Made by a program: the position numbers and the translations under genes
Shown here: in pieces, positions 36,138-49,549 of the stretch
Position numbering within the stretch: the first letter of the stretch is position 1
Layout of the letters: the number at the start of each line of letters is the position of its first letter
The notes under the pieces: generated by a model
What the model was told of the DNA's origin: nothing
The model's database searches: none
What the model saw: the letters and a program-made list of their open reading frames with translations, nothing else
Assembly: GCA_022749755.1 (NCBI GenBank)
Contig: CM040443.1
Location: 11,629,744-11,693,743, forward strand
From: Azadirachta indica
Taxonomy: Eukaryota > Streptophyta > Magnoliopsida > Sapindales > Meliaceae
Direction of reading: 5' to 3'
DNA length: 64,000 bases

Positions 36138-37513
36138 TGTAAAAGCTATTCTTGCCAAAATGTACGTTTGTATGTAGTTGAGGGATTTCAAAACTATTGA
36201 TCCTTTTTAGTTTCATTAGGTTCTGCATTTTTTTTTTTTAAATTTTGGTTTGGGTTGAATTCTCCATTTTGGCTTTTTGTCTTCTCTTTTCCGGTGGGGT
36301 TGTTGGATATTTTGATTATCCTTTTTTGTAAGAGGAGGTAAATAATGTTGGAGCCTCAATGAAAAAGCCTTTTTCTCCCCTGGCTCTAGAACGCTAGAGG
36401 GTGACTGAAGGTTGGTTAACTGTAATGACAAAAATGAGATGATTTAAGTGCACAAGAGCAAAGTCTGTTTGTTATTACCACCCAGTACAATAATAGTCCA
36501 TATCAAATTTTTCTCTCTTTGATGCTGCTGGTGAAGATATTGTATGGTAGTGAAGGATTTTAGTTTCATGTTACTTGTTAACCGGAAACTGAAACTTCCT
36601 TAAATGGAAAGACAAAGTGGATTAAAGCAGCGGCTTCGGCGATTTGGCTACTGATACCAGCATTTACGCCCCAACTTTTCTGTTGCATCAGCAATCGAAG
36701 TGGGCATTTATTCAAGAAAAAGACGGGAAATAACAAGTAGTTGGAATGTTTGCATGCAATGTTGCCATTTGTCATCTAAGCCTTTAAACATAGTTACTCA
36801 GTAAGGAACTATAGCTCCCTTCCACTAAAATTTTTAGAACTAAAATTGATTCAATATATGAGAAATGATAATTAACATCTAAAATCCTTTTGTTATATAA
36901 GTTATAAAGATGGGTTTACTGATTGATTCTAGGTGAATGGCCTACAAAATATATTCTTTAAACAGTAATGCCGTGTGACGCCAACAATCAATAATGTAAG
37001 AAAGGGAGTACTAATATTATTATTATTATATAGCTGCATTTGGTGGAGTGAATAATTACTATCAGTGGATGGGATTGGGATATGATTGATTGGCTTGTAA
37101 AAGCAAGAAACAGCACCTAATCCTAATTCCTAACCTGAGAAAAAACAAATAAATAATTAAAACTGACATCAGCCTAGTTCAAATCTATTTATTAGGCTTG
37201 TTCACCAAACCTCAACTCAATTATCTCATATTGTATTAAATCATGCATAGTAAAGTAACTATTATCATTAATAAACCATCCCTTTCAAGAAAGTGACTGT
37301 GATCCCATATAATGAAAATAATCAACAAACATATTTTTTATTAAGAATAAGTGTAGAAGCTATATAGAATTGAAAAATTGGGCTAACAAACTTAATGCTA
37401 CCTCCATAAACCCCCCAACTGGGGAAGAAAATTAAATTACTCTACAGGGTAAAGAAAATTGCACTAAGGGGAATATAACACAGTGAAATGTAGGAATTAG
37501 TATACCTCCTGTA
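36138..37513. other. Spacer between convergent genes
   Basis: This contains the 3' flanks of the lactonase and FLN2 genes. Minus-strand frames here have no coding character. A TTA microsatellite lies near 37015-37029. Confidence 0.4.
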
Positions 37514-40500
37514 TCAACTAACAGGCTCTAGTGTGCGGTATTCCTTTTCTGTGATAGATCTTATGGCATATGGATCAGGTTCCACTTCTTCCTCCATATC
37601 TTCTTTAGGAGGGAAGCCACTCGTCCGTGCAAGCAACCATTGGTCTGTTACCCCACAGTCAATAGCATACTTGATTGTGTGTTCCAAGTACCCTTTATCT
37701 GTAAGCAGGTGCGGCTGAACTGTCAACATTCTCATGATACCTGAAAAAGAGTTGAAAAACAGAGTTTAGGAAGCAGGTTAATTCAGAAAACAATTTAAGG
37801 CTTTATTGGCCATATATGGATCTTTAGAAAGTTGATGCACAAGCCATTGACTTTTAACACATGCATTCAGGAACATCAACAACTTAAAAAGCCATATCCA
37901 AGTAAAAGTCTTTGTCTTGGGTAAGCCATGGCTATCAGGCATCTCAGTGTCTTTTTGACTAAATTTCATTGGATATAAATTGTTACGGTGGATAATGTAA
38001 AATGAAATGATAGGTGAGAAACAGAATGGCAACTATGCAATAGCAAGTTGCTGCAAAGTGATATCCATTACGAAGATCAGGAGGAGAAAAATGCTGCGTA
38101 GAAATTATATTATGTACAGTTATGACAACTAAAAAATTGGTGTACCAACCAATAACTTGAATCTAAATTTTTTAAACAAAGACTTAAAATGTTTAAAAAC
38201 TTTAAAGAGTAAGCTAGCAGGTCTATCTCTGCATTTCCACAGTAGGCACAACACTGCAAACAGAGGTACACTTTTTGAGCCATTTTTACATCTTTCACTA
38301 GCATGGCTTTTAACTAAAAGTTGTCATGGACAAGTTGTGTCAAGTCAATTTGGGGTTTGTGTTAAATACTAGTCGGTTCAATGACAGGACCCCTCGGGGT
38401 TCAAATACAGCTTACACAATGACTAGCATGAGATTTGATTTAAAATAAAGGAAAAAAAAAAAGTAAATTAGGGTTATGCTACAAGAAAGAGATGGTGAAA
38501 TGTATAAAATATAAATGGATTAGCTCAAAAAAGCTTCTCAGAGACGTAAAAGAACCTTTTTAACTTAAGAAGTTCTCAAATTGCAACAAAACAACTAAAG
38601 GAAAATTGAAAAGATCACTCAATTTTCCTAATGACACGAAAATAAATAGTCTATCAATTGGGTGTTGTCTGTAAGACTGCAATGCAAATCCAGAGGTCAA
38701 CAGGTCCAACATATACAGGTGTTGCAAAAAATGGAAAAAAGAAAATTACTGTTAGTGACTTGGTGAGGCAGTACTGCAATGTATAATAAATAATCATATC
38801 AACAAGATTGAACCTGCAATGATGCCATCTCCAGATGCCGACATATCAGAAGTGAAAGGTGTAAGTGGGGCATCCTCCATACCAAGAACTGCGCCATTCT
38901 CCTCCTTAGTGTAGTAGTGTATCTTAGAAGTCCCGTTTGTTACAAACAAAACCTTGAGATTTTCGTGCCACAGTGGAGCAATCACTTCTGGTTCATAATG
39001 GACAAACTTAGATCTTGCATTATTTTTAGTGTCAAATTCTTCAGTGGGCTTGATCCCACATAGAAACTCAAGTTCTTGCTTAGTAACCTCAATAACATCC
39101 GCAAGATTCCATGCCTGCTGAATGAACATCTTGGTTTCTTCACCAGACTGCCACAATGGCAATGGAAGATTAAAATCATAGAAAATAACCCCCCCGAGTT
39201 TCTTTGAGATCTTGATGGCTCGCATGGTAGTTGATCTCATGTTCCGATCAAGCAAAGAATGTGTGCTGAAGTAAAACATCTTTGCCTGCGTAAGAAGTAA
39301 ATTAAAAGGTCAGTAATTTGCAGGTGCAAAATAGCCTGTCAAAAAGGCGTATTAAATCAAGCAATAAAAGTAAACAGCATGAAGCACATGAAGCTGGACT
39401 TGATAAAAAATAAGTGTTCTTTCATATTCAATTTCCTCTGAAACTTAAATTTATGTAGGGGAGAACTGATTCTCAATGCTTTAAGCAGATTTTGCAATAT
39501 ATACAGAAAATGCAAGAGTCAGATGAATGGATACGTATGACCAACCAGAAAATAAGCAACACAAAAGAATAATGATGTTAGTAACATTCATATTTTGTTC
39601 CACTAAACTGAATCATTACCTCCTTTAGCACATCAATATTGATCTCAGACTTCGTTAGAGCATCCTCTGCACAAGGTTTGACACAAGATAATCTTAAACG
39701 ACCTCTCTTACCAATCTTCATCTGTGATACAGCTGTCGGCCTTTTCACATCAATACGAACTGATCGAGTTTGGACATTGTTCATATTCATGTAATATAAC
39801 ATCGCCTGACCATACTCATCATCCCCAAGTTTACCCATGAAAGCAACCTTACCACCCAAACAAGCTAGAGCTATAGCAACGCTGCCTGCAGATCCACCAG
39901 GAGCCCTAATAAATTTTTCTGGGGCCCATAATGCATCTTTCATTCTTTCATGGATTTCATGATCTATAAGTCTGTTGGCTGGCCTTCCTGATGGCACAAA
40001 AGCATGTTGGGCAGCTCCAAAGCAACAAACAAGAGGAGGCCAACCATACGTAAAGCTAACATCTTCTCCATCGTCTTTCTCCAATTCTATGTCTCCGTCA
40101 GTCTCATTCCCGATATTGGCAATGAATGTAGACTCCTCAACGTCGCTAATTTCAGATTCACTTACTTGATCTTCTGTATCATCACCAATCTTTTTCGTGG
40201 TCTTCCTCCTCCTCCTCACTTTCTTCTCAGTTTTTTCTTCCTCCACATTGGTCGAAGCCAATGCAGCTGTAAACTAATTGAGTTACAAGTTTGTGACTTA
40301 TAAGTAAGCTACACAAACAAAATACACATTACACAATAAGGAGTTTACCTTTCCTTCGAGTCCTTTGCATTTTCTTAATATCTTTACTTGATGTAGGCAC
40401 AACACTTTCCTCAGCTGAAGCATCACTATTTATCTTCAAATCAGAATTCTCCTCCAATGCATCAGTTTCTAATTTCTTCCTTGTTCGTTTAATAGTAGCT

Positions 40501-41138
40501 CGTTTAGAAGTCCTAGATGTCTTCTGTTTTGCAACTACGTCATTGTCATTCATTTCCTCTTGAGCTGACATATCTGCAATTTTCTTTCTAGAGGTAGCTG
40601 TAAGACGCCATTTACTATGTAATCTAAAATTTTGAGCATGCATTAAGTTAACTGATGAACAACGCTGCAAATCTGAATGGTACCTACATCATTGAACAAA
40701 ACAAAGTCACCAATGCAATTAATACCATTACAACCTATTTGATAAGTAAGCTGAAGCTAGTATGAATCAATAAAGTTTAGTTGCTCTTAGCGTTTAAGCT
40801 CTCTCATGGAAACTAGCAATAACACATCGCAGAAAATAGAATTTACATTGCCAACATCCCAGAAAACCTCTAAGCAATTTAATTTAATATCTAATCAAAC
40901 GAAATATAAATAAAGCAACAACATGGGTTTTAGTCATTTCTACGAGCATTTATTTCATGAAGGTTAAAACACTTAACATTTAGTAATTAGAACCCATCAA
41001 AATGGAATTCCAAGGCAAAAATTTTGGATTAAGTAAAAGGAAATGGAAGAATAAAGAGCAAAAAAAATTAGAGAAAGAGATAAAAAGAAAAAAAAACCTG
41101 GGCAGTAAAAGAAAATGAGCGACAGAGAGAGAAGCCAT
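37514..41138 (-). CDS. FLN2: Fructokinase-like 2, chloroplast (PfkB family)
   Basis: Five exons (41138-41098, 40683-40349, 40266-39620, 39285-38814, 37740-37514) encode 573 residues. The N-terminus is plastid-like, then comes a long lysine/arginine and acidic region (SKRATIKRTRKKLETDALEE; EKKVRRRRKTTKK). The PfkB sugar-kinase domain starts at PPLVCCFGAAQHAFVPSGRP. PfkB signature 1 is visible in RAPGGSAGSVAIALACLGGK and GKLGDDEYG. The C-terminal signature, usually DTxGAGDxF, reads DMSASGDGIIAG. FLN proteins are known to associate with the plastid-encoded RNA polymerase and thioredoxin z, with doubtful sugar-kinase activity. The long charged N-terminal part favours FLN2 over FLN1. The start is the first ATG (MASLSVAHF). 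The 1.07-kb intron 4 contains nothing recognised. Confidence 0.88.
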
Positions 41139-43226
41139 TAAGGAAGCCCTCTAAGAGGTCGTATGCCCTGTAATTGCCAAGTCTCTCGGGTTGTTGGGGG
41201 CTTTAGACTGGGACTGCCATTGGATGAGACGGGGTTATTGAGCTTCTAGCGGTTGTAGTAAGTATTAACTGTATAAATAAATATTAAAAATACGATATAA
41301 GATAATAAACTTGACAGATAAAAAAATATTTTAATATTTAAAAAATGTATTTTCACATGGCTCCTCTGAGGTTTCGTATAATATCACCTACATAGTATCT
41401 TTTGTAAAAATAGTCACTTAGTTTCCCTACTAAATATAATCCATCCGTTTAAGACCTAACATAAATATGTCTAATTACTTATTTACCCTTCACAAATATT
41501 AAATACTGAGGACAAAGTTAAAAATGACTCGTTAATCTATTTTTTTAAGTTTATAATTTTATGTATGAATATTTAATTAATACAATGTTATTTTAAATTT
41601 CACTAAATATGTAAAAATAAATATCCACACAAAATATTTTTTATTTTTACATTTTTAAGTTAAAATTAAAAATAAGATAAAATCTTAATTTATAATTTTG
41701 AACCCAATTTCACAAAGAAAAGAAAAAAAAATTTAAGGGTGGGCAAAAAGCTTAAGAACCAAAAAATCAAATTGACCAAACTTGGACCGATGGGTTTGAT
41801 TCAATTTTAAATTTTCTTCCGTTTGATTTCAGTTTTATTTTTAAAAAAACCAAAATTTCTTCGATTAAATTTTGGTATTGGTGCCAAAATCACAGACCAA
41901 AGCAAAAAGTATATTTTTTTAGTTTTAAGACAGAACAACTTTATTTTATAATGAAAAAATTGTATTGTTTTATAAAGTTTAAATAAAAAAATTTAAAACT
42001 AAAAATAAAAAATATGTTATTATTTTTAAAATTAAAAAATAAAAAATTATATTGAAATTTATTGGTCCATTTCAGTTTAATTTCACATTATATTCGGTTC
42101 AATTCGGAACCAAAATTTTGAGAATCAAAATTTTTGGTCCGATTTGATATCAACGAAATTTGAACTAAATCAGATCATATCCACTCTTATTAAAATTATC
42201 CCTATATCAAGACAAAAGAAAAAACCAAACTGCTGTCACCATGCTTACACACGCTGAACACCAAGATATTGATATCACTCGCATACACTTACAGTTATGA
42301 CGATGTCGCTACTCTTATTCTGAAGCATCCATTGTCCTCACTGTAAACCATTAATCCACAACCACTAGGTGTATTAATTGGCCAAATACCTTTGACCTTA
42401 AATGTTCTTTTGAATTTTACTTTACTTGTTTAATCGGATCATATATAAGTATTAGTGCATGTTTCTATTCAATTTTTTTTTTTTACCAATAAAAGTTTAG
42501 TTGAAAAAGGAGTAACATAATTTTTGTGAATTATTTTTCTCTTTTCTTCTAATCTTCTATGTAAAATTATTTTTTTTGTTAGCTGGTATTTAAATAAATA
42601 TTATTATTTGTAATTAAATCTGATTTTAAAGTTTGCATTACTTTAAAGTTACATAATTGCCCTTTGTTAAATTCCTTAATTGAAGGTAATAAGTGAGGAT
42701 CTTTGAAAAGATATGTCTAGGTGAAATTATGTCAAAACTTCGGGGGAGACATGTAATAATAACTCTTAAAAAAATTGGAGAAAAGCGAAAGGACTAAACG
42801 GTGAGTTTTATCTGCCTCAGTGGCTCTGCTCTGTACTGTCCCCTTCCCTCCGGTCTTCATGAATGAACAGAGTGAAACTCTGTAGTCTCGTTTTTGTGCA
42901 TCTCGTTCTCTTAGTTGTTCAAGGGCTCACTTACATAAAATCTAACTACGCAAGGTACCCCTTTCTTGCTCGCTTTATTTATTTATTTTTATATTTGATA
43001 CTTCTTCCCAGAATTTTATATTTTCTTTAATCCGGTATACTGTCCATAGATTTAAGTAGTATTACCTTATTCTTGTATATTTTTTCGTTCCATCGTCTTT
43101 AAACTTCAACTTTAGTTCGGGAGAAGATTTTATTTTTATCTTTATCTTTGTTAATAAATTTTCGTATCACAGATAACTGCAATTTGAAGGGACTTATAAC
43201 TAGAATACTATTTTCGGCTTCACCTG
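41139..43226. other. Divergent spacer with HPPK/DHPS leader and a possible element
   Basis: At about 41735-42187 the sequence starts AAGGGTGGGCAAAAA and ends, from the other strand, AAGAGTGGATATGAT. It is rich in phrases such as TTTGATTTCAGTTT and GGTTCAATTCGG, typical of small hAT-like non-autonomous elements, but I could not find a clean 8-base target duplication. At about 42830-42953 there is probably an untranslated leader exon of the HPPK/DHPS gene (donor GCAAG|GTACCC), with its acceptor at about 43172 (ATCACAG). Confidence 0.4.
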
Positions 43227-45007
43227 ATGAATGTTCTGAAGCTGTTTAAACCCACCAAACGTGGGTTTACTGGTGTTACAAAATGCTGTAGAGGTTTGTG
43301 GATTCAATCCTTTATTATTCGTATTCTGCTCTAATATCTATGAATTTGGATTGTGATCACCAAGTTATGTAAAGTAAAGAAGCTTCTCATAGCATGTATA
43401 TTTAGTTCTAAATGCAAATGCGCCGGTGGGCTAATTGTGGCATAAAAATGAATATGGTGTTTTGCATCTTCCATATTTTTGAGTTTAATTAAAAGGTTGT
43501 TCAATCAGTTCTTTGATAGTTGTTGATGTTCAATGCAGCAACTTGGTATTCCTCTTTCCATTCATCCCCAGAAACCTTGGTGGAAGTTCATTCCCGAGAG
43601 CAGGAGGTAGTAATTGCTTTGGGAAGTAATGTGGGTGACAGACTTAATAATTTCAATGAAGCCTTGCAGTTGATGAAGAAATTAGGCATAAACATCACGA
43701 GGCATGCTTGTTTGTATGAAACTGAACCAGCCTATGTAACTGATCAGCCTCGCTTTCTCAACTCTGCTGTTAGAGGTGTTACAAAACTTGGGCCACATGA
43801 GCTATTAGGAGTGCTTAAGAAAATTGAGAAAGACATGGGTCGTACTTCTGGGATAAGGTATGGTCCAAGACCAATTGACTTGGACATATTGTTCTATGGA
43901 TGGTTCAGTGTTCATTCTGATATACTTACTGTTCCTCATGAGAGAATTTGGGAGAGACCATTTGTGATGGCCCCGTTGTTGGATCTAATGGGATCAGCTA
44001 CTGAAAGTGATACAGTTGCTTGCTGGCATTCATTTTCAAGGGAGCCAAATGGACTTTTTGGAACATGGGAGAAATTGGGTGGTGAGTCCTTGATCGGAAG
44101 GGAAGGAATGAACAGGGTTTTACCCATTCGAAATCATTTATGGGATTGGTCACAGAAAACCTCTGTCATGGGTATCCTTAATTTGACCCCAGATAGTTTT
44201 AGTGACGGAGGCAAGTTCCAATCAGTAGAAGCTGCAGTTTCTCGGGTTCGCTTGATGATTTCAGAAGGAGCAGATATGATTGACATTGGTGCTCAATCCA
44301 CACGGCCTATGGCTGCTAGGATTTCTGCTGAAGAAGAATTAGAGAGACTAATCCCCGTGTTAGAAGCTGTTCTAAGAATGCCTGAGATGGAAGGGAAGCT
44401 CATCTCTGTGGATACTTTTTATTCAAAAGTTGCTTCTGAAGCAGTCAGCAAAGGGGCTCATATTGTAAATGATGTATCTGCTGGGCAATTAGACCCTGAC
44501 ATGTACAAAGTTGTTGCTGGTCTAAAGGTTCCATATATTGCAATGCATATGAGGGGAGACCCATCCACAATGCAGAATGAGGAGAACCTGCAATATGATG
44601 ATGTTTGTAAGCAGGTTGCTTCTGAGTTGTACGCAAAGGTTAGAGATGCAGAATTATCAGGTGTCCCAGCTTGGAGGATTATTATTGATCCTGGAATCGG
44701 ATTCTCAAAGAGCACTGAACATAATTTGGACATCCTCCTAGGATTATCAGCTATAAGGAAAGATATTGCAAAGAAAAGTTTGGCTGTATCACATGCTCCT
44801 ATGTTGATTGGACCTTCTAGAAAGAGATTTTTAGGTGAAATTTGCAATCTCCCATCTGCTATTGAGAGAGATCCTGCAACCGTTGCTTCTATCACTACCG
44901 GTGTGCTAGGAGGTGCAAACATTGTAAGAGTACATAATGTAAGAGCTAATTTGGATGCCGTGAAATTATGTGATTCAATGCTGACAAGGGAGAGAGCCGT
45001 AGCTTGA
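43227..45007 (+). CDS. Mitochondrial folate bifunctional enzyme HPPK/DHPS
   Basis: This enzyme performs two consecutive folate steps: pyrophosphorylation of 6-hydroxymethyl-dihydropterin, then condensation with p-aminobenzoate. Exons 43227-43293 and 43539-45007 encode 511 residues. Exon 1 supplies a mitochondrial presequence, MNVLKLFKPTKRGFTGVTKC, and the phase-1 junction yields CRATWYSS. The HPPK domain begins near residue 46 with VVIALGSNVGDR and includes YETEPAYVTDQPRFLNSAV and the signature RYGPRPIDLDILFYG. The DHPS domain begins near residue 229 with VMGILNLTPDSFSDGGKF, then GADMIDIGAQSTRPM, IVNDVSAGQ, AMHMRGDPSTMQ, IIIDPGIGFSKS, LIGPSRKRFLGE and VRVHNV, so the catalytic motifs look complete. 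The alternative ATG at 43526 would lack the presequence and is disfavoured. Confidence 0.93.
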
Positions 45008-45716
45008 TTTTGGAAGATCTGGGTTTTTATTTTTGTTCTCTATTTCTTTTATAATTTATTTTGTGGGATTTTATTCTCAATCCTCTTCACTAATCTTAAT
45101 CATTAAATCGGCCTCTATAAGATCAACGGCTACTGTAATAAGGCCAAAAGTTTGAGCTTAGTTACTTTGGCTGTTGATGATTCCATGGATTTTTTTCACA
45201 TGATTCTCACAGCAGCAACTGAACATCACCTTAATATTGCCTTCTTGTTTTAAGCAATTCTCCAATTCAGCACAAATTCATACATGTTCCCGTCATTATG
45301 AGCTAAGATCTATTAATTTTGTATGGAGAATGGAGTTTAGTGACACCACGGAGACCCCATTAGTTGCCCTTTCAGTCTCCTCTATATAATTCCTACTTTG
45401 CTTACCAAACAAGTTAGACGTTCGAACTACTGAAATCAAATATGTATTAGGAGGGAATGACTTAAAAACTGAAACAAGAATATGATCCCTGGGTCTGCAA
45501 TGATAACCAAAAATAAGGAAATTGTTAGGGGACAAAAGAAAGCATCAATACAGTTAAATAGAAATAAATGCTCATCTAAACAAATGTAGGTATTCCTTTC
45601 GGTCAAAAAAGTTCTACAAAACAGTTTTGATAACTTACAGATGTTGATAAACGATTAAAAAACATGGAAAAGAAAATGTTAGGTTGTAAACAGTTTCTCC
45701 ATTAGGATTTTGCTAT
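45008..45716. other. Spacer between convergent genes
   Basis: This holds the 3' flanks of the HPPK/DHPS gene and of the RRM gene. No further gene is seen. Confidence 0.4.
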
Positions 45717-47684
45717 CTAAGAACTATTATTTTGCTTCACAACCTCCGCTTCAGCCCGTGCCATTGGGTCATCCTTCACCTCAGAATCGTCTTCTTTTTC
45801 TCCTTCTCTCTCCTGTGCCATTTTCTTTCTATGCAACTCCTCTGCAGCCTGCATTGCAGCACGGTTCTCTGCCTGAATACGCTGCATCTCCTCTTCTTGT
45901 TGTTGCCTTTCGAACCAAGTATCAGCATCCGCCCAAACTGAAACATAGAAATAAACAATAAGTCTCATCCACAAATATTGACTCTCCGGAGAAACCATTC
46001 AACAGCAGATACAACACTTGCATTTAGGGCAATTTATAATCTCCCACACATTATAAGATAGCAAAAAAGATCATACTTTGTTCCAATATCACAAGGAAAT
46101 CCAACAAACTCGCATTGAATTGACCACAAATTCTTGTTGTCACTGTTATCAATGCTATTGTGAGAACACTGATACACACAAATTTTAGTAATTTTTTACT
46201 TCTACCTTTAAAGAAATCAACATATACTAGCATTGAAATATGATGAGGGACAGAAAAAAACATTATATTCTCAGAACTCCTAAACATTGACAAGAAAAAG
46301 AAAGGCACAGAGTGGAAATGGAAATCTTTAACACAAAACATTTAAATTCATAATCACCAACTCCCAATGCTCACCAAATTTTATTCCAAAACACCATTGT
46401 AAAAGGTATATAGACTTAACTAGGAGAAAACACATTAAAATGGAATAGCTAAGAGACCCTGCAAGCTCTTTACATCTTTACAATGGGTTGAAATACATTT
46501 AAGTTTGACTATTGATAGCATTACAGACACAATGAGCAACCAAGGGATTTAGTGAGAATAAATAATCTATGAACCGTGCCTAAGGCCCAGAACAGTGAAT
46601 TACCTCAATCCAAAATTGTATGTCAACAACTCACATATGCAACTAAACACAATAACATTTTGCTTAATGCAGCCATGTTATCTAAACAATTATCCCCTGG
46701 TAATTTAATTCACAAGCACCTAATGTCCTTGAAAGAAAAAGCGACCCATTCAATCTGGACTAACTATAGACCAAAACATTCCCTTTTATGATTTTATATT
46801 TTGAAGTTAACAATTGATTATCACTGCCTTTGAGGTAGAAAGGAAATAGGGGAGTACAATCTTTGCTCAAACAAGTGAACCTATGTAAAGATATTTCCAG
46901 CTGTTTTCATATGCACAGATCATAACTTCAATGTCACCTTTTATCATGAATCCCAAACCAATTTTGCCTTCTCCATGATTTGTATTCTATGAACGCAAAT
47001 AAGCTCAACGGGGCTGATTATTTCAATTCAATCCGTAGCATACATTCTTTCTATTACTGGAATCCTATGTGAAAAATGCTCTTATGCACTTAATTAAGGT
47101 ACTTACACCAGAAATAAAACATTAAGGTGTCATCAGTTTCTTTTCAAGTATCAATTCTACTGGAAATCCTAAGACAAGACTGTATGTTCAATTTTAGAGA
47201 GAGAAGTCAATCTGATTCAATCAATATCTTTCTTCTGAAAAAAAAAAAAACTCCTAAATCCTAAACCCCAACCGCCCAACAACTTCAGCAATTCACTAAG
47301 ATATATAGCCAAAACCGAAATATATCATACAAAAACAGAAAATCAAGACTAGAAGCTAATAATTAGGAAGAAAAACTTACTGGGCTGTGCGGCCCAACCC
47401 TGCTCTCCACCCTTGATGCGTTCAGGAAGAGCGTAGTTAACAGTAAGGACACGGCCGTAAAGTTCAGCGCCGTCCATATTGTCCATGGCGGCGGCTGCAT
47501 CTTCTTTCTCAAGGAAAGTTACGAAGCCGAAAGACCGATGCTTCTGGGTGGCCTGATCCAACGGCGTCTTGACATCTTTTATGTCGCCGAAAGGTATGAA
47601 TGCAGCGTGTAGTATCGCCTCGTTAACTTCCTCAGCTAGTCCTCCTACGTATAGCGTGTTCTTCTGCACTGGGAGATTCGCCAT
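45717..47684 (-). CDS. RRM protein similar to the N-terminal part of cyclophilin E
   Basis: Exons 47684-47381 and 45937-45717 encode 174 residues. A single RRM covers about residues 9-87, with RNP2 seen as [11 protein letters not shown] and RNP1 as [10 protein letters not shown]. The phrase [19 protein letters not shown] and the [16 protein letters not shown] segment are characteristic of the PPIE/CYP33 RRM. After [20 protein letters not shown] comes a glutamine/glutamate-rich predicted helical tail ([20 protein letters not shown]) ending in acidic residues, instead of a cyclophilin domain. A nuclear RNA-binding or spliceosomal role is inferred from the family. The intron is 1.44 kb with a GTAAGT donor. 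Confidence 0.88.
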
Positions 47685-48006
47685 TCCAGCTCCTTTTCTT
47701 CTTCTTCTTCTTGCAAAGTTTCTCTCTTCCCAGAAAATGTGTTTTCTTTTCTAGTAGCTGTCTGGATCGGTACGGTTCTCTTAAACCAATTTAAAGTAAG
47801 GCTTAAGATTTTTATATGTATATAATTATATTATGCAAAAAAAAATTCCTATTTCAATTTAATTTTTATTTAAGTTACTTCAATCGTATTTTGTTGTACA
47901 TATAAATTTGATTTAGTTTCCATCTCCTTGCAACGTTTTGATTTTTTTTTCTATTGAGCAGATATCTGATTTTCGATTTTTAACAGTAATAATGTTAAAA
48001 TAAAAA
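47685..48006. promoter_or_regulatory. Upstream region of the RRM gene
   Basis: This is the 5' flank of the RRM gene, with a purine-rich leader on the minus strand (about 47690-47720). It ends at the AAATAAAAA target duplication of the next element. No TATA box is clear. Confidence 0.35.
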
Positions 48007-49549
48007 GGAAAATTTTTTAAAATAATCTTAATTTTTTTAAAATTTATGTAAATAATTTTTTATAAAAAAATTTTACAAACCTAACCCAAAATATATTTTT
48101 TAAATTAAATTATTCTCGATAACCCACCTCAATTTACTTTTTACAAATCTATTTTTTTATTTTTTCTCATTATTTTAAATTTTCAAACTCTCCTTTTTCA
48201 AAACTATTTCTCTCCTTAAAATCACCTTTCTTACTAACAGTTGAGACAATGACGGCATATTTTTTATGGTGAAATTTTAGTCGCCGATATTAAGTGATTA
48301 TTTTGTTATATAGGTATATATTTTATGTGTGAATTAATTCATTAAAGAGAAATTTCTCTTCTCAAATGTGAATTCAATGTTGATTATGTAGTATAAAGTA
48401 TTGATTTAATTTTAAATTTCCTTGATTGGTTGTTATATAAATGCAAAAACATGGATGATTGGAGAATAAGAAGGTGTTGTACGATTTTGGATCATGAGTG
48501 TTTTATCTAGAAAATAAATTTCGGATAAGGTCAAAATTTACCTTACCAGAAAAATAGATTTCGGGTAAGGCCAACATTTGCCTTACCTAAAAATCACTTT
48601 TCAAGTAAAGCCAAATTTTTGGATGAAGTAAAATTTTACTCTACCTAAAATCCACTTTTCGAATAAAGTTAAATTTGACCTTACCCAAAAATCATTTTCG
48701 GGTAAAACATATTTTGGCCTTACCCAAAAATCACTTTTTAGTAAAACCAAATTTTTGGATAAAACAAAATTTTATCCTACCCAAAAATCATATTTTGGCT
48801 AAAGCCAAATTTAGCATTACCCAAAAAGTGGTTTTTGAGTAAAGTAAAATTTTGCCTTACCCTAAAATTTGGTTTTACTAGAAAAGTGGTTTTTGGGTAA
48901 GGAAAAATTATACTTTAACCGAAAACGATTTTTGGGTAAGGCAAAATTTAGCATTACCCAAAAATTTGGCCTTACCCAAAAATCACTTTTTGGGTAAGGC
49001 AAATTTTAGCCTCACTCAAAATTCATTTTCTAGGTAAAAAACTCATGATTCAAAATCGCACAATACCTTTTTATTCTGAAATAATCCATATTTTTATATT
49101 TATATAACCATCAATCAACGTAATTTAAATTTAAATCAATACTTTTTATTACATAATCAACATTGAATTCATATTTGAGAAGAGAAATTTCTCTTTAATG
49201 AATTAATTCACACATAAAATATATACTTATATAATAAAAAATCACTTAATATCAATGACCAAGACTTCACCATAAAAAAATATGTCACCGTTGTCTCCAC
49301 TGTTAGTAAGAAAGGTGATTTTGAGAAAAAAAATAATTTTAAAAGAGGAGAGTTTGAATTTAGAAGAGTTTGAAAATTTAAAGTAATAAGAAAAAATAAA
49401 AAAAAGACTTGTAAAAAAAAAAGTTGAATTGAGCTATTGAGGGTAATTTAGTCCGAAAAATATATTTTGGGATATGTTGGTAAAATTTTTTTATAAAAGA
49501 TTATTAACGTAAATTTTAAAAAAATTAAGGTTATTTTAGAAAATTTCCC
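48007..49549. mobile_element. Mutator-like foldback element with palindrome array
   Basis: The ends are GGAAAATTTTTTAAAATAATC and, on the other strand, GGGAAATTTTCTAAAATAACC. Identical 9-base flanks AAATAAAAA occur at 47998-48006 and 49550-49558. Terminal inverted repeats of about 480-520 bases include CCAAAATATATTTTT, ATCACCTTTCTTACTAACAG, TTAAAGAGAAATTTCTCTTC and TTGATTATGTA/TTGATTATGTAA-type blocks. Between them, 48500-49030 is an array of about a dozen ~38-base modules built on CTTACCCAAAAATCACTTTT and GGGTAAGGC, each nearly self-complementary, with orientation flipping near the centre. No transposase is encoded, so the element is non-autonomous. Confidence 0.85.

Noticed and set aside
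41735..42187. Firm call of a hAT transposon
   Set aside because: The ends are only loosely complementary and no 8-base target duplication could be found, so it is mentioned only as possible.
43520..43540. Start of the folate enzyme at the single long reading frame
   Set aside because: An upstream exon at 43227-43293 with a correct GT donor, acceptor and phase supplies a mitochondrial presequence that fits the family better.
44445..44922. Two long minus-strand frames inside the folate gene
   Set aside because: They are antisense shadows of the highly conserved DHPS coding sequence.
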